Assembly (NCBI RefSeq): GCF_009757775.1
Contig: NZ_RHLK01000003.1
Coordinates: forward strand, 186,001-250,000
Direction of reading: 5' to 3'
Origin: Paenibacillus lutrae
GTDB taxonomy: Bacteria; Bacillota; Bacilli; Paenibacillales; NBRC-103111
DNA: 64,000 nucleotides
The notes under the pieces are model-generated. The model was given only the letters and a program-made list of their open reading frames with translations, was not told where the DNA came from and ran no database searches. The position numbers and the translations under genes were made by a program. Positions 34,389-43,679 of this stretch are shown piece after piece (positions within the stretch are counted from its first letter, which is position 1; each line of letters starts with the position of its first letter).

Positions 34389-35798
34389 TTATCCAAGCCA
34401 GTTATAATGAAAGCTTCCTTCTTTGTCCACTCGCTGGAACGTATGTGCTCCGAAGTAGTCCCGCTGCGCCTGCAGAAGGTTAGCCGGAAGCCGTTCTGTA
34501 CGGTAGCTGTCATAATAAGCCAGCGCCGAAGCAAATGCCGGAACCGGAATGCCGCGGGTAACCGCAAGTGAGACAACCTCTCTCCATGCATCCTGGTAAT
34601 TTTCGACAATGTTCTTGAAGTACTCGTCAAGCAGCAAGTTGCGAAGCTCCGGATCACGATCGTACGCATCCTTAATATTCTGCAGGAAACGGGCACGAAT
34701 AATGCAGCCGCCGCGGAAAATCATTGCGATTTCGCCATAGCTCAAATTCCAGTTATACTCTTCGGAAGCTGCACGCATTTGTGCGAATCCTTGAGCATAG
34801 GAAGCGATTTTGCTTGCATAAAGCGCTTTGCGTACCGCCTCGATAAACTGCTCACGGTCACCGTCATAAGGCTTAACTGCCGGACCGTTAAGCACTTTGC
34901 TAGCTGCCACACGCTCTTCTTTCATAGCAGATAAGAAACGGGAGAATACGGATTCCGTAATGATGGATAATGGAACACCCAAGTCCAGAGCGCTTTGGCT
35001 TGTCCATTTGCCGGTACCCTTTTGACCAGCGGAATCAAGGATAACATCCACCATCGGCTTGCCGGTTTCTTCATCATACTTCGTGAAAATGTCACGTGTA
35101 ATTTCGATCAGATAGGAGTCCAGTTCTCCTTTATTCCACTCGCTGAAGATGGCATGCAGGTCTTCCGTGCTGACGTTCAGCACATCCTTGAGAAGCTGGT
35201 ACGCTTCACAGATCAGCTGCATGTCCCCGTATTCGATTCCGTTATGTACCATTTTCACATAATGACCCGCGCCGTCTGGTCCGATATACGTACAGCAAGG
35301 ATCGCCATCCACTTTGGCAGAAATTGCTGTCAGAATCGGCTCTACAAGCTCGTAAGCATCTTTCTGTCCGCCAGGCATAATAGAAGGACCTTTGAGCGCT
35401 CCTTCTTCACCGCCGGATACACCGGTACCAATAAAGCGGAAACCGAGTGCTTCAAGTTCCTTGTTGCGGCGCTGCGTATCAGGGAAGTAAGCGTTCCCTC
35501 CGTCAATCAGGATGTCTCCCGGAGACAGAAGAGGTACTAACTGCTCGATGGTTGCATCTGTCGGCTGGCCCGCTTTTACCATAATCAGAATTTTACGCGG
35601 CATTTCGAGCGATTGAACGAACTCTTCCATGCTGTAAGTACCTGTAACATTGCGGCCTGCCGCTTCTTCGAGAAGCTCTTTTGTTTTCTCAGGCGAGCGA
35701 TTGAAGACGGACACGGTAAAACCGCGGCTTTCGATATTAAACGCCAGGTTTTTACCCATAACCGCCAGACCGATTACGCCAATTTGTTGTTTGGACAT
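34389..35798 (-). CDS. gndA: 6-phosphogluconate dehydrogenase, decarboxylating
   Basis: 469 residues, full length. It oxidises 6-phosphogluconate to ribulose-5-phosphate and CO2, supplying NADPH. N-terminal dinucleotide fold [21 protein letters not shown] with the NADP-type [10 protein letters not shown], then the substrate loop [19 protein letters not shown], catalytic Lys/Asn of [16 protein letters not shown] and the C-terminal helical domain with [17 protein letters not shown]. Start ATG 35798 follows AAAGGGTG by eight bases. A 580-base upstream intergenic region contains an unexplained structured segment. Confidence 0.97.
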   Translation of the reverse strand: MSKQQIGVIGLAVMGKNLAFNIESRGFTVSVFNRSPEKTKELLEEAAGRNVTGTYSMEEFVQSLEMPRKILIMVKAGQPTDATIEQLVPLLSPGDILIDGGNAYFPDTQRRNKELEALGFRFIGTGVSGGEEGALKGPSIMPGGQKDAYELVEPILTAISAKVDGDPCCTYIGPDGAGHYVKMVHNGIEYGDMQLICEAYQLLKDVLNVSTEDLHAIFSEWNKGELDSYLIEITRDIFTKYDEETGKPMVDVILDSAGQKGTGKWTSQSALDLGVPLSIITESVFSRFLSAMKEERVAASKVLNGPAVKPYDGDREQFIEAVRKALYASKIASYAQGFAQMRAASEEYNWNLSYGEIAMIFRGGCIIRARFLQNIKDAYDRDPELRNLLLDEYFKNIVENYQDAWREVVSLAVTRGIPVPAFASALAYYDSYRTERLPANLLQAQRDYFGAHTFQRVDKEGSFHYNWLG

Positions 35799-35844
35799 GA
35801 ATCAAACACCCTTTCCTTGTATAAGTAGAATCGTCACCGACTGA

Positions 35845-36042
35845 CATTCTCAGGAACTACAGACCGGCTTCCGAAGGATGGATTCGACCCGCGCGGGCAG
35901 AAGATATCGCCGTTTCCCCTTCCGGAAAACGTACAAATAAGGCGCCCGGCCGAGGCAAAGCTTCCGGGCCAAGACTCACAGTTTATGCTTTGAAGCCGGC
36001 CTACGCATAGATGGGAAACCTCCGGATCAGGATTCCTGAATG
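35845..36042. ncRNA. unassigned structured RNA candidate upstream of gndA
   Basis: No gene is seen between 35799 and 36377. Within it, a 198-base segment can form a rod: CATTCTCAGGAA (35845) pairs with TTCCTGAATG (36033), inside that CCGGCTTC (35864) with GAAGCCGG (35992), and further hairpins GCCCGG/CCGGGC (35944-35969) and CGTTTCC/GGAAAACG follow. Size and rod shape recall 6S RNA, but I cannot match a consensus. If transcribed on the minus strand it would be part of a gndA leader. The strand and class are undetermined. Confidence 0.35.
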
Positions 36043-36377
36043 GACTTTACAGCCCGTTGTTCCCTAACCGTAGATTTCCCAACACATGTAATCGCTAATC
36101 TTATGCGGACCAGGAATGAATCCGCAAACGATTTACATTAAACCGCTCTCGCAAAACAATAGCAGCCATAAACCCCACTGAGCTGATTCCGCTTGATGCC
36201 GGCACATTTTATCGTCCGCACCTGACCGGCTTGGAGAATAAAACATGCAGCCATGCTGGTGGAATCCGCATCGAACTCATCATTGACTTGATGATAAACG
36301 TTTCGCCGCTGAGATGTCAATTTTATCGTGCAATCTTTTCTGTGAAGCGCTTTCCTTCATTCCTTTGTTTACGCGCT
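36043..36377. other. intergenic stretch without supported gene
   Basis: Between the structured segment and the Tad-like cluster. A 60-codon minus-strand frame (36138-36320) begins with TTG, has no ribosome site and no recognisable motif, so it is not called. No convincing terminator for the cluster is visible here. Confidence 0.5.
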
Positions 36378-37361
36378 CTATATACGTCCGTTTATGCACT
36401 CTTTCGGATGAAACCCTTTGCTGGACGCTTCCTTTTTATCGCTAAAAACCTCCACTATTTCTTTCGGTTTCGGACAAAAATTGCTTTTATAATACGGAAT
36501 TCCATTATCATAAAAACCGTAATAGCCGGACTTTTTAACGACCCGGGCTCCGCCTAACGCATAATTGTTATAGGCCCGGTATCCCATCGGAATCCCTTGT
36601 ATAAAAGCCAGCATCCCTATGTCGTCGATTGTGTTGTTCCATTCTTCCTCCGGTATGGAGGGAAGTGTAAAGGTGTAGGCAGCCCCACTCTTGAGCGATC
36701 TGGCATTATGTTCGTTGAGGGTCATTTTCAGCTCTTTCTGTATCGTTGCCAGAATGGTGCTCCTTCTGACTTCGTCAAAAGGAAAGCCGGGTTTCAGAAT
36801 CTCAGCTTGCGCAACCAAACTCATCTCACTGCGGAAACCCTCGTACCACTCCCTGCTTCCGGGTTTATTTATGATTACGTAATCGTCAAGAGTGAAAGAG
36901 ATGACTTCTCCGGAAGAGTCTGTGTACGCGTAAGGAATTTTTGCACTTTCAAGTCTGCGGCTCATGGGGCGGCCGTCCGCGCCTGTATAGGATTCATAGC
37001 CGTACACGTAGCATCCGTCATATCCAATAATCATAAGTGCAGCGACATATTGATCAAGTATGTTCTGGCCGATCTTATCGTCGTTTACTCCGAAATTCAT
37101 AAAAAGAGTCCGGTAAAAGGTGTTTAGTGCTTCCTCCCGGTTAAGGGTGACTTTCTTGAAGGATTCATACCGGGCTTCTTCTTCCTGCTTTTCATTTGCC
37201 AAAAGTGAGTTGGCGCCGTCTTCAACAGCCGCATTTACAGCCGCATTATAACGGGTCTCAAGATAAAAGGCATCTGCCTGTGCGCGCATATCCATCTTAC
37301 CTACAAAAGAAAATGGCAGATAAATCAGAACAAAAAGAATACCGAGTTTAGCTGTCTTCAT
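36378..37361 (-). CDS. Tad-like cluster protein 10: N-anchored extracytoplasmic protein
   Basis: 327 residues. One N-terminal hydrophobic helix (LGILFVLIYLPFSFVGKM) followed by a long extracytoplasmic region with Tyr- and Gly-rich segments, for example IIGYDGCYVYGYESYTG. It may be a minor pilin or a surface adhesin-like component. ATG 37361 with GGGGG upstream is preferred over ATG 37379; it overlaps the preceding gene by 14 bases, so the two are translationally coupled. Last gene of the cluster. Not recognised as any named family. Confidence 0.75.
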   Translation of the reverse strand: MKTAKLGILFVLIYLPFSFVGKMDMRAQADAFYLETRYNAAVNAAVEDGANSLLANEKQEEEARYESFKKVTLNREEALNTFYRTLFMNFGVNDDKIGQNILDQYVAALMIIGYDGCYVYGYESYTGADGRPMSRRLESAKIPYAYTDSSGEVISFTLDDYVIINKPGSREWYEGFRSEMSLVAQAEILKPGFPFDEVRRSTILATIQKELKMTLNEHNARSLKSGAAYTFTLPSIPEEEWNNTIDDIGMLAFIQGIPMGYRAYNNYALGGARVVKKSGYYGFYDNGIPYYKSNFCPKPKEIVEVFSDKKEASSKGFHPKECINGRI

Positions 37362-37887
37362 TACGGACCATTCCCCCATAGGGCAGATATAGTTCTCCCG
37401 CAGGACTGTTTGTCCCGTTCAGGGCATCTCTCCACACAGCAGATGAGGATTGACCGAGACTTTTTAAAGTTACCGTAAAAAAATCCCCCGCACCCAGCCG
37501 GTATGTACGTTCTGAATCGTCCGGAGAAAGAATGGAGTCTGGAAACAGCACCTCCATAATTTGTGTCTGATAGAAAGCCTCATCCACTACCGAATAGCGA
37601 TCCTGAAAATGCCCGCTGTCATTATAAACGGGTATATACTGCTTGTGTCTGTGTTCCATGCTCACTTCAAATTCTTGTGAAGAAACGGATAGTTCCTTTT
37701 GAAAATCATTGAACATATTCGGGGTGATTACCCCTTTATCCCGAACGCTATCCACAAACCGGGTAAGAGCTTGAAAGGTAAAGAGTCGTGTAAGATCATC
37801 CCGTTTTTCTGCGGAATCCGCCAGCGGATAAATGTATAGAAGCAGCATGGCTACTATGAGAGCAAACGCTTTGCTTAAAGTGTTCAT
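37348..37887 (-). CDS. Tad-like cluster protein 9: small N-anchored pilin-like protein
   Basis: 179 residues from ATG 37887. A single N-terminal hydrophobic segment (FALIVAMLLLYIYPLA) is followed by an extracytoplasmic domain of mixed helix and strand. The layout resembles TadE/TadF-like pseudopilins, but there is no Gly-x4-Glu prepilin motif. It overlaps the next gene by 14 bases. In-frame starts further upstream (37926) lack a ribosome site. Confidence 0.72.
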   Translation of the reverse strand: MNTLSKAFALIVAMLLLYIYPLADSAEKRDDLTRLFTFQALTRFVDSVRDKGVITPNMFNDFQKELSVSSQEFEVSMEHRHKQYIPVYNDSGHFQDRYSVVDEAFYQTQIMEVLFPDSILSPDDSERTYRLGAGDFFTVTLKSLGQSSSAVWRDALNGTNSPAGELYLPYGGMVRNEDS

Positions 37888-37953
37888 CTCCACCCCATTC
37901 CCGGCCGCAGCCGATTTGCTAAACAATTGGATGATGTTGCAGGCAGTTGTCCA

Positions 37954-38352
37954 TCAGATTCTAGTAAATATCATCCGTCCAAGAGAGCCATCGCTTCTTC
38001 TTATTTCTTTCAGCTGGTAATATGCAGTTGTATCCATACCTGTCGTATCAGTCTCATTCGCACTCCTTCCGGCCGCATAGAGAGTGCCACCGACTTCTAT
38101 GTCGTAAGTTTCAGCCGCATTAGCATGCAGCGTCATCATGACCTCGGCCCCCGTATAGAGCGTCCCTTCAGCCAGTCTGCCGAACGTTTGTCCTATCGTC
38201 TGCTGATTTCGATCCAACTGTCCTTGAGATACATATGTCTCATCAATTGCCACTCTAGTTGTGAATAAAAGTAGTATCCCCGAATTAACGGCACCCATGA
38301 ACAGCAGCATCGCTGTGCAAAAATAAAGAATAGAATGAGTTGCGCTGCCCAT
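37954..38352 (-). CDS. Tad-like cluster protein 8: small N-anchored pilin-like protein
   Basis: 132 residues. Hydrophobic N-terminus (ILYFCTAMLLFMGAVNSGILLLF) then a short extracytoplasmic domain (TRVAIDETYVSQGQ...). The arrangement is like a pseudopilin. RBS AGGGGAG precedes ATG 38352. It is 13 bases downstream of the next-upstream pilin-like gene. No classical prepilin cleavage motif. Confidence 0.72.
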   Translation of the reverse strand: MGSATHSILYFCTAMLLFMGAVNSGILLLFTTRVAIDETYVSQGQLDRNQQTIGQTFGRLAEGTLYTGAEVMMTLHANAAETYDIEVGGTLYAAGRSANETDTTGMDTTAYYQLKEIRRSDGSLGRMIFTRI

Positions 38353-38365
38353 ACTTCTCTCTCCC

Positions 38366-38845
38366 CTATTGCTGGCTGAATTCGATGCCGCGGATCACGT
38401 TGCTTTTATCCTTAATGATCTTGGCTTTGAATTTACCGCTTGGATTCACATAATCAATATGAGCTTCTACTGCCGCATAATTAATATTTTCCCTTGGTAT
38501 AGAAGAGACGACGGAACCGTAATTGTTGCTTATCGGGGAAGAAATATCAATTACGTTGGTATACCAGGACCCGGTCATATTTTTTCCGGTCTTCACTTGT
38601 ATGCCAAACTGTTCCTTGTCTGCAAACTTGCGAAGCGCGTTAACGACCTGGCTCCCGGAAACAACGGTGTTATCATATACGGTGTACGCGGTTTGGGAAA
38701 GCTCTGTCTGAATGTCGGAAAAATTATTTTGTGCTGCTTTAGTCGCATCCTGAGCAGAAATAAACATAACTACCGCAATCGTAATTAATGCAATGGCAAG
38801 GAAAAATCCTGCCGCCATAATTAGTGCTTTCTGTGCGTTTCCCAT
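38366..38845 (-). CDS. Tad-like cluster protein 7: pilin-like protein
   Basis: 159 residues. A hydrophobic N-terminal helix after a very short basic stretch (MGNAQKALIMAAGFFLAIAL) leads into a helical stalk and a globular end, the general shape of a type IV pilin. The conserved-looking TVYDNTVVSGSQVVNAL segment recurs in Gram-positive pilin-like proteins in my experience, but I cannot name a family. There is no Glu five residues after a Gly, so canonical prepilin processing is doubtful. First small protein after the platform gene and the best candidate for the major subunit. Confidence 0.75.
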   Translation of the reverse strand: MGNAQKALIMAAGFFLAIALITIAVVMFISAQDATKAAQNNFSDIQTELSQTAYTVYDNTVVSGSQVVNALRKFADKEQFGIQVKTGKNMTGSWYTNVIDISSPISNNYGSVVSSIPRENINYAAVEAHIDYVNPSGKFKAKIIKDKSNVIRGIEFSQQ

Positions 38846-38866
38846 TTTGAGCTGAGTCTCCTTCAG

Positions 38867-40945
38867 TTATGAAATTTTTTGAATTTGTTCGTAGTAGGTA
38901 CTCATTTGCTGCATGCTCATATAAACAAGCGGAATAACGAGATAAAGAAATACAAGAGCATACATCGGGGCAAAACCAATCCAGCGCCCCCAACCCGCTT
39001 TCGTTTCAATCATGCGTTCATATTCCTGTTTGCGTTGTTCAAAACGGTACTGCTGCTCCGCCTCCAGATCGTCAAATGCCTGTAGAACCGGAATGTGACT
39101 GACCGCAGCCTGAAGTCTTTCTACTATCCGTACAAAAGGCACAAATGCCGCTTCCTCTTTGAGTTTCTCCAGAGCTTCTTCAGCACCGGATTCGTAAGCA
39201 AGCAGACACGACGAAACAGGCGCCCGAAACTGTACTGCAAACCTGTCGAGCCATTCCAGCATGTGCTCGACCGACATTCTCTCGAACTGGGACAAAATGG
39301 AGAGCAGGGCGTGAAACTGATCGACTTCATTCTTCAACTCCATGCGGCGCATTCTAATCTGAATATGCAGGAGCACCATCGGAGAATGATAACCCATCCA
39401 GCCAGAAATAAAGCAAAGCGTCAGCTGCCACCAGGACAAGGTCGCGTCTGAAATACCCCGAAGTTTCTTAATAACGCGGTCAGCAGTGTGATTCAGCTCA
39501 GTCTGTTGAAGGGAAAGCCCCTTGCTCCGAAGCTCGCCGGATATAATCTCACGAAGCTGTCCTCCGCCCTGGTTATACTTTTCAATAATGGCGCGGTCAA
39601 TTTCTGTACGTTCGGCTGCTTTCTTCTCCTCCTGCGGCGATAAAACGCCGAACATGACAGCGGTTCTGGTAGGAGAAAAATTGATCTGACGAACAGTCAG
39701 GATGTGCATGCCCATAAAAATGCTCAACAAAAGAAGAAAACTGGCTGCAGCAAGTATCAATCTCCGCAAATACAGCCAGTCAACAAGTAGCGGAGAATTA
39801 GCTTCTCTGAGGAGCCTGTCTATTTTGGTAAACTCAGCGGAACGATCATTAGGCATGAACCTTCTGACAACCCGTTGTATTACCTGAACACGCATCCATT
39901 TCTTTTCCGGCGGCTTCCTTCTTCTCTGCTTGCCAGCTTCGTCCGATGTATCTTGAAGCTTACGAAGCAAAATAAAGCAAATTAAAATGAGCACGAATAT
40001 ACCTGATTTCACTGCAAATCCTGCCGATCCGGAATAAAATTCATCCATCGCCGGAAAATGATTTCTTGCCCAAGACTCCACGGGTTTGGCAGCCAGGATG
40101 GGCGCAATAGCGATGATGGTCAATCCTTGGAGCATGTAATGAAGCTTCTCTTGACGTAAAATCTCCAAACGGATTTCGCTTGATATTTTACTCAGCGCAT
40201 GCAAATACATAGATCCCTGCGGTAAAATCTTGTCCCCGAATTCCCGGACTAAGAAGGATACTCCTGCAAAAACTTTCATGAAACGATTGGGTGCGGACTC
40301 ATAGTAAGCTTCCAGCCTCGTTTCGGACTGATCCGACGTCAGCAGTGTATAAATGGCTTCCGCATGCAGAGCAATCTGGCGTCCTGCTATCTGCGCGGCA
40401 TCATAAACAGCCTCATCCACCATTGCATGCTGATGGTAATAATGCCGGACATCGGACAAAACCTCCACAAGCTGCTTCAGCAGACGCGCTTCCGCACGAT
40501 GCACGAGTGAATCGATTAAGATCCCGTGAAGAATGAGCGCTCCCAAAAGGATCATTATCATATAGGAGAAGTCCGGATAAAAAAGCAGAATGGCTCCGAC
40601 CGAAAGCCAAGCAATGAGAATTGCGCAACTTGTAATTTTTGCTGTTTCTATGCGGATAGCCGATTCATCATAAGCGTACAGGGGAGCAATTCTTCTATAA
40701 ATCCGCTGAGTATAACGGGATATTACAGGGACCCTTACCAAATACGCATATATAACAATATGCAGCTGTTTGAGTTGTTTTCGCCCGCTTCTTCTTAAGG
40801 GAGAAAGCAGACTCCTCAGCTCATCTGCATTCATGCCGGTCTGCTTGGCTTCTCTGCGCGTAGCGGATAGATACAAAACCCAGGTTAGAAGGGCACAAGC
40901 GGCACAAGCAGCCGAAATCCAAATCAGCCCATCACGAAGCGGCAA
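38867..40945 (-). CDS. Tad-like cluster protein 6: TadB-TadC-like fused membrane platform
   Basis: 692 residues, about eight membrane segments in two similar halves. Each half contains a cytoplasmic four-helix type II secretion F-like domain (about 150-260 and 545-655) flanked by hydrophobic helices. In Tad systems TadB and TadC are separate platform proteins that sit under the growing filament; here both seem to be joined with a basic linker (RRRKPPEKKWMR near residue 355). TTG start at 40945 has GGGAG six bases upstream; the gene overlaps the ATPase gene by 14 bases. Confidence 0.78.
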   Translation of the reverse strand: MPLRDGLIWISAACAACALLTWVLYLSATRREAKQTGMNADELRSLLSPLRRSGRKQLKQLHIVIYAYLVRVPVISRYTQRIYRRIAPLYAYDESAIRIETAKITSCAILIAWLSVGAILLFYPDFSYMIMILLGALILHGILIDSLVHRAEARLLKQLVEVLSDVRHYYHQHAMVDEAVYDAAQIAGRQIALHAEAIYTLLTSDQSETRLEAYYESAPNRFMKVFAGVSFLVREFGDKILPQGSMYLHALSKISSEIRLEILRQEKLHYMLQGLTIIAIAPILAAKPVESWARNHFPAMDEFYSGSAGFAVKSGIFVLILICFILLRKLQDTSDEAGKQRRRKPPEKKWMRVQVIQRVVRRFMPNDRSAEFTKIDRLLREANSPLLVDWLYLRRLILAAASFLLLLSIFMGMHILTVRQINFSPTRTAVMFGVLSPQEEKKAAERTEIDRAIIEKYNQGGGQLREIISGELRSKGLSLQQTELNHTADRVIKKLRGISDATLSWWQLTLCFISGWMGYHSPMVLLHIQIRMRRMELKNEVDQFHALLSILSQFERMSVEHMLEWLDRFAVQFRAPVSSCLLAYESGAEEALEKLKEEAAFVPFVRIVERLQAAVSHIPVLQAFDDLEAEQQYRFEQRKQEYERMIETKAGWGRWIGFAPMYALVFLYLVIPLVYMSMQQMSTYYEQIQKIS

Positions 40946-42839
40946 GGTCTTCTCCCCCCCAATGCTCTATCAAAAATCTTCTGAAGACCTGTGCATCCTC
41001 TACCGTCATATGATCAAGCATATCTTTAATATTACGCGGACTGATCGGGCTGCAAGCTCTGTATTCGCCTTCTTTGAATTCGATAATATTCCTGGCTTCA
41101 TAAAGCTTACGGTCCGTCGATCTCTGAAAGTACTCAGCAGCATTGTCAATAAACCCCGACCAATGTGAGCTTGCATCAGGGGCCGACTCTTCCTTCTGAC
41201 CCTGGCTGGGATAGGGGGAACCTGCGAGTGGTACACATTCGGTTATTCGCTCAATATATCTGCTTCCATCTGCCTGCTTGCGGAGGTGAATATCAAAATG
41301 GAGGACATGAACAACCTGGCTTTCTGCCATCGCTTCATTATGAAACATGCCTGTTTTGAGTAGCGAGTTGCGGAGCGATTCAACAAGATTAGAGAAGGTT
41401 TTTGCGTGGTGAGTGAATAGTGTAAACAAGCTGGCTACTTGGGCCATCTGAATCATCCATGAAGCCACACTGTCCGTTGCAACTTCACCGAGAATATGCA
41501 CGGTACCGTCTGTTTTCTTCTGAACGTCCAGTCCTTGCTGACCGGTAATGTGCTCAGTTTCTCGGAAACTGAGAATATTGCGCTGGGGATACAATTTACG
41601 TAAATGAAGCTCGTATGCCATCTCTTGAACACGTAGTGTGAAAGTAGCCGAAATCGGCTTCACCATGGCCATCAGCAGCGTAGTTTTGCCGCTTCCCTGT
41701 GCACCGGTTACCGCTGTAATGCGGCATCCTTTGACGAGAAATTCAATCATTCCGATCGGCAATTGGGCGTTCGGACTAACAATTAATTGCTCCAGTACCG
41801 CGTTCGGCAGGTCGAATTTTCGGACGAAAAAGGCCCACGACTCGGAAAACGGCGGCCGTACGACAACGACCCGTGAACCATCTTTCATATCGTTTACCTT
41901 ATATCCATTCGCCTCGGACAATTGTCCGGGGTAATTGTATTTGTAGATGTTCTGACAAACACGCCGGAGCTCATCCGTTGAACCAAAGCCCAGAAAAGAG
42001 AAATGGATCGGTTTCCCCTTATAAAAGACCCAAACGCTATCGTGAGAAGCAGAGAGTTCTGACTTTCCATTACCGCGTAAGCTCAAAGTATTTCGGTCAA
42101 TCCGCTGACTGTCTGCATAGGAACACGCACCGGATACACCACCGGAAACGCCGTCAATCTGCATATCCCGAATTTCATCAATAACACCAAAGCCCTTATA
42201 GTGCTGGTAAATACGCTGAACAACAATTTCCAGCCTGTCTTCAAAGGCGAGGGATTTTATTTCTTTGAAATAGATCTTCTTGATTTCATCGGCGGTAATG
42301 ATGTAAGAAGGTGTGCTCCCCTCTTCTATTACATACTTAATTGTATCCAGCTTATGTTTCTCAATAAGACGGGTAAGGCCTTCGGATCCATATTTTCTTT
42401 TGAACGTATGCAATAGGATGTCAAATTGATCCTGCGGAGTAAGAAGGACGGGGGTATCAAAGGGAATTGCGAGATGAATTTTGCTGTTATTTAGTTGGTA
42501 TACGGAAGTAAGTAAATCACTTATCATGCGCTTTACGAAAATTTTATCCTGCAAGTCACCGTGCGCGCATCCTTTGAGAGCTCTCTTAAGCTCCAACCGC
42601 TTGTTACGGCTGCGCCGGTACTCTTCTTCTGACAAGCGAAGCTCACTCTGAGTTCCTGCAGTTATTTCCGTAAAGGTATCTCTAATAAATTGAGCCATGC
42701 TATCTAAAGAATACTGTTTATCTTTAATCGCAATAACCTGGTTTTTATGACGCAAATAGCCAAGCCGCAAATAAATAAGTCCGATTCCCAGAACCAATAC
42801 CATTCCAAGGAATGCGGCATTTACACTTTCAGTCGACAT
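40932..42839 (-). CDS. Tad-like cluster protein 5: CpaF/TadA-type secretion ATPase
   Basis: 635 residues. N-terminal membrane anchor (about 8-26), a long helical region, then the type II/IV secretion ATPase core. Walker A GAQGSGKTTLL (Lys385) is intact; the Walker B-like segment is TVHILGEVATDS and the His-box reads LFTLFTHHAKT. It should power filament assembly or secretion as a hexamer. A membrane-anchored N-terminus is unusual for CpaF. An AAAGGGG precedes ATG 42839 by 13 bases. Confidence 0.88.
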   Translation of the reverse strand: MSTESVNAAFLGMVLVLGIGLIYLRLGYLRHKNQVIAIKDKQYSLDSMAQFIRDTFTEITAGTQSELRLSEEEYRRSRNKRLELKRALKGCAHGDLQDKIFVKRMISDLLTSVYQLNNSKIHLAIPFDTPVLLTPQDQFDILLHTFKRKYGSEGLTRLIEKHKLDTIKYVIEEGSTPSYIITADEIKKIYFKEIKSLAFEDRLEIVVQRIYQHYKGFGVIDEIRDMQIDGVSGGVSGACSYADSQRIDRNTLSLRGNGKSELSASHDSVWVFYKGKPIHFSFLGFGSTDELRRVCQNIYKYNYPGQLSEANGYKVNDMKDGSRVVVVRPPFSESWAFFVRKFDLPNAVLEQLIVSPNAQLPIGMIEFLVKGCRITAVTGAQGSGKTTLLMAMVKPISATFTLRVQEMAYELHLRKLYPQRNILSFRETEHITGQQGLDVQKKTDGTVHILGEVATDSVASWMIQMAQVASLFTLFTHHAKTFSNLVESLRNSLLKTGMFHNEAMAESQVVHVLHFDIHLRKQADGSRYIERITECVPLAGSPYPSQGQKEESAPDASSHWSGFIDNAAEYFQRSTDRKLYEARNIIEFKEGEYRACSPISPRNIKDMLDHMTVEDAQVFRRFLIEHWGGEDLAAS

Positions 42840-42845
42840 GCCCCG

Positions 42846-43679
42846 CTAGGCGCCCCTTTCCTGAAGAAACTTCGTGTCCACACCCAGTTCATTAAGAAGC
42901 GCTTTGGATAATCGCCTCACTTCGGTAATGAATGCATACGCCGGGTGTTTTGAGCCCACGTTCCGGTTACGCAGGAAAAACTCCAGAATGTTTTTCTCGT
43001 TACTCGCATCAAGAAAGCCGGTGAAATGAGGAACCGTATAAATCGGCTGTTTCCATTTGTATTTTCTCGCTATATTCACAGCATTGTATTTGGAGTTTTC
43101 GTCATAATTACCCAGTACAAGTACTAGTGGTTTAATATGAAGGCTTTCTACCCAAAGTTCCTTGTCAAAGTACCGTTCCAAAACATCTATATTCTGGCTG
43201 AGGTTTACCACGATCATATCAGAGGTTCTCAGAATAGCCGCCGCTGCCCCTTCATCGGCTTCATCTCCTACATCTACGAATGTGACGTCATAGTATCGGC
43301 TCGCGCTTTTCACAATATAAGGGAGTGTATCCTCGTGGCATAAACTCGGTTCATATTCTCCTTTTCTTGATCCGGGCAGGAGATCAAGACGATCTTTCAC
43401 AATCGGCTTCGTATAATCCTGTATCCGCTCAGGCGTCAGCTTGTCACTCTCCAGCAGCCGCTCCAAAGCACTCACTCCATATTCGCAAAACGGCACTAAA
43501 TTACTTTCGCCTGCCCCAGAACGGCTAAAGGCATTCTCCATAGCCGTCTTTGTCCTTCTGGTGTGGGTTATCATAATGCGGGCGAAATAATCCAATGCGA
43601 TCATAGTAGAGACGGCAATGACATTAGACGTCGCTGCTCCATGTCCGCGGGCCGGTGCCCAAAACGCAACTTGGCTCAT
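42846..43679 (-). CDS. Tad-like cluster protein 4: CpaE/MinD-like protein with degenerate P-loop
   Basis: 277 residues of the SIMIBI/MinD fold. The N-terminal P-loop reads APARGHGAATSNVIA: the glycine pattern is kept but the ATP-binding Lys is Ala. The later VTFVDVGDE matches the switch II/Walker B region. CpaE-family proteins position the Tad machine at the membrane; without the Lys this copy may bind nucleotide poorly or act as a structural partner. Its ATG overlaps the previous stop by four bases. Confidence 0.75.
   Translation of the reverse strand: MSQVAFWAPARGHGAATSNVIAVSTMIALDYFARIMITHTRRTKTAMENAFSRSGAGESNLVPFCEYGVSALERLLESDKLTPERIQDYTKPIVKDRLDLLPGSRKGEYEPSLCHEDTLPYIVKSASRYYDVTFVDVGDEADEGAAAAILRTSDMIVVNLSQNIDVLERYFDKELWVESLHIKPLVLVLGNYDENSKYNAVNIARKYKWKQPIYTVPHFTGFLDASNEKNILEFFLRNRNVGSKHPAYAFITEVRRLSKALLNELGVDTKFLQERGA

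Noticed and set aside
36138-36320. 60-codon minus-strand ORF after the Tad-like cluster
   Set aside because: TTG start without ribosome site, no recognised domain, and the region is otherwise non-coding.
36336-36352. cre-like sequence near TGAAGCGCTTTCC
   Set aside because: Only about 10 of 14 consensus positions agree and it is over 500 bases from the gndA start.
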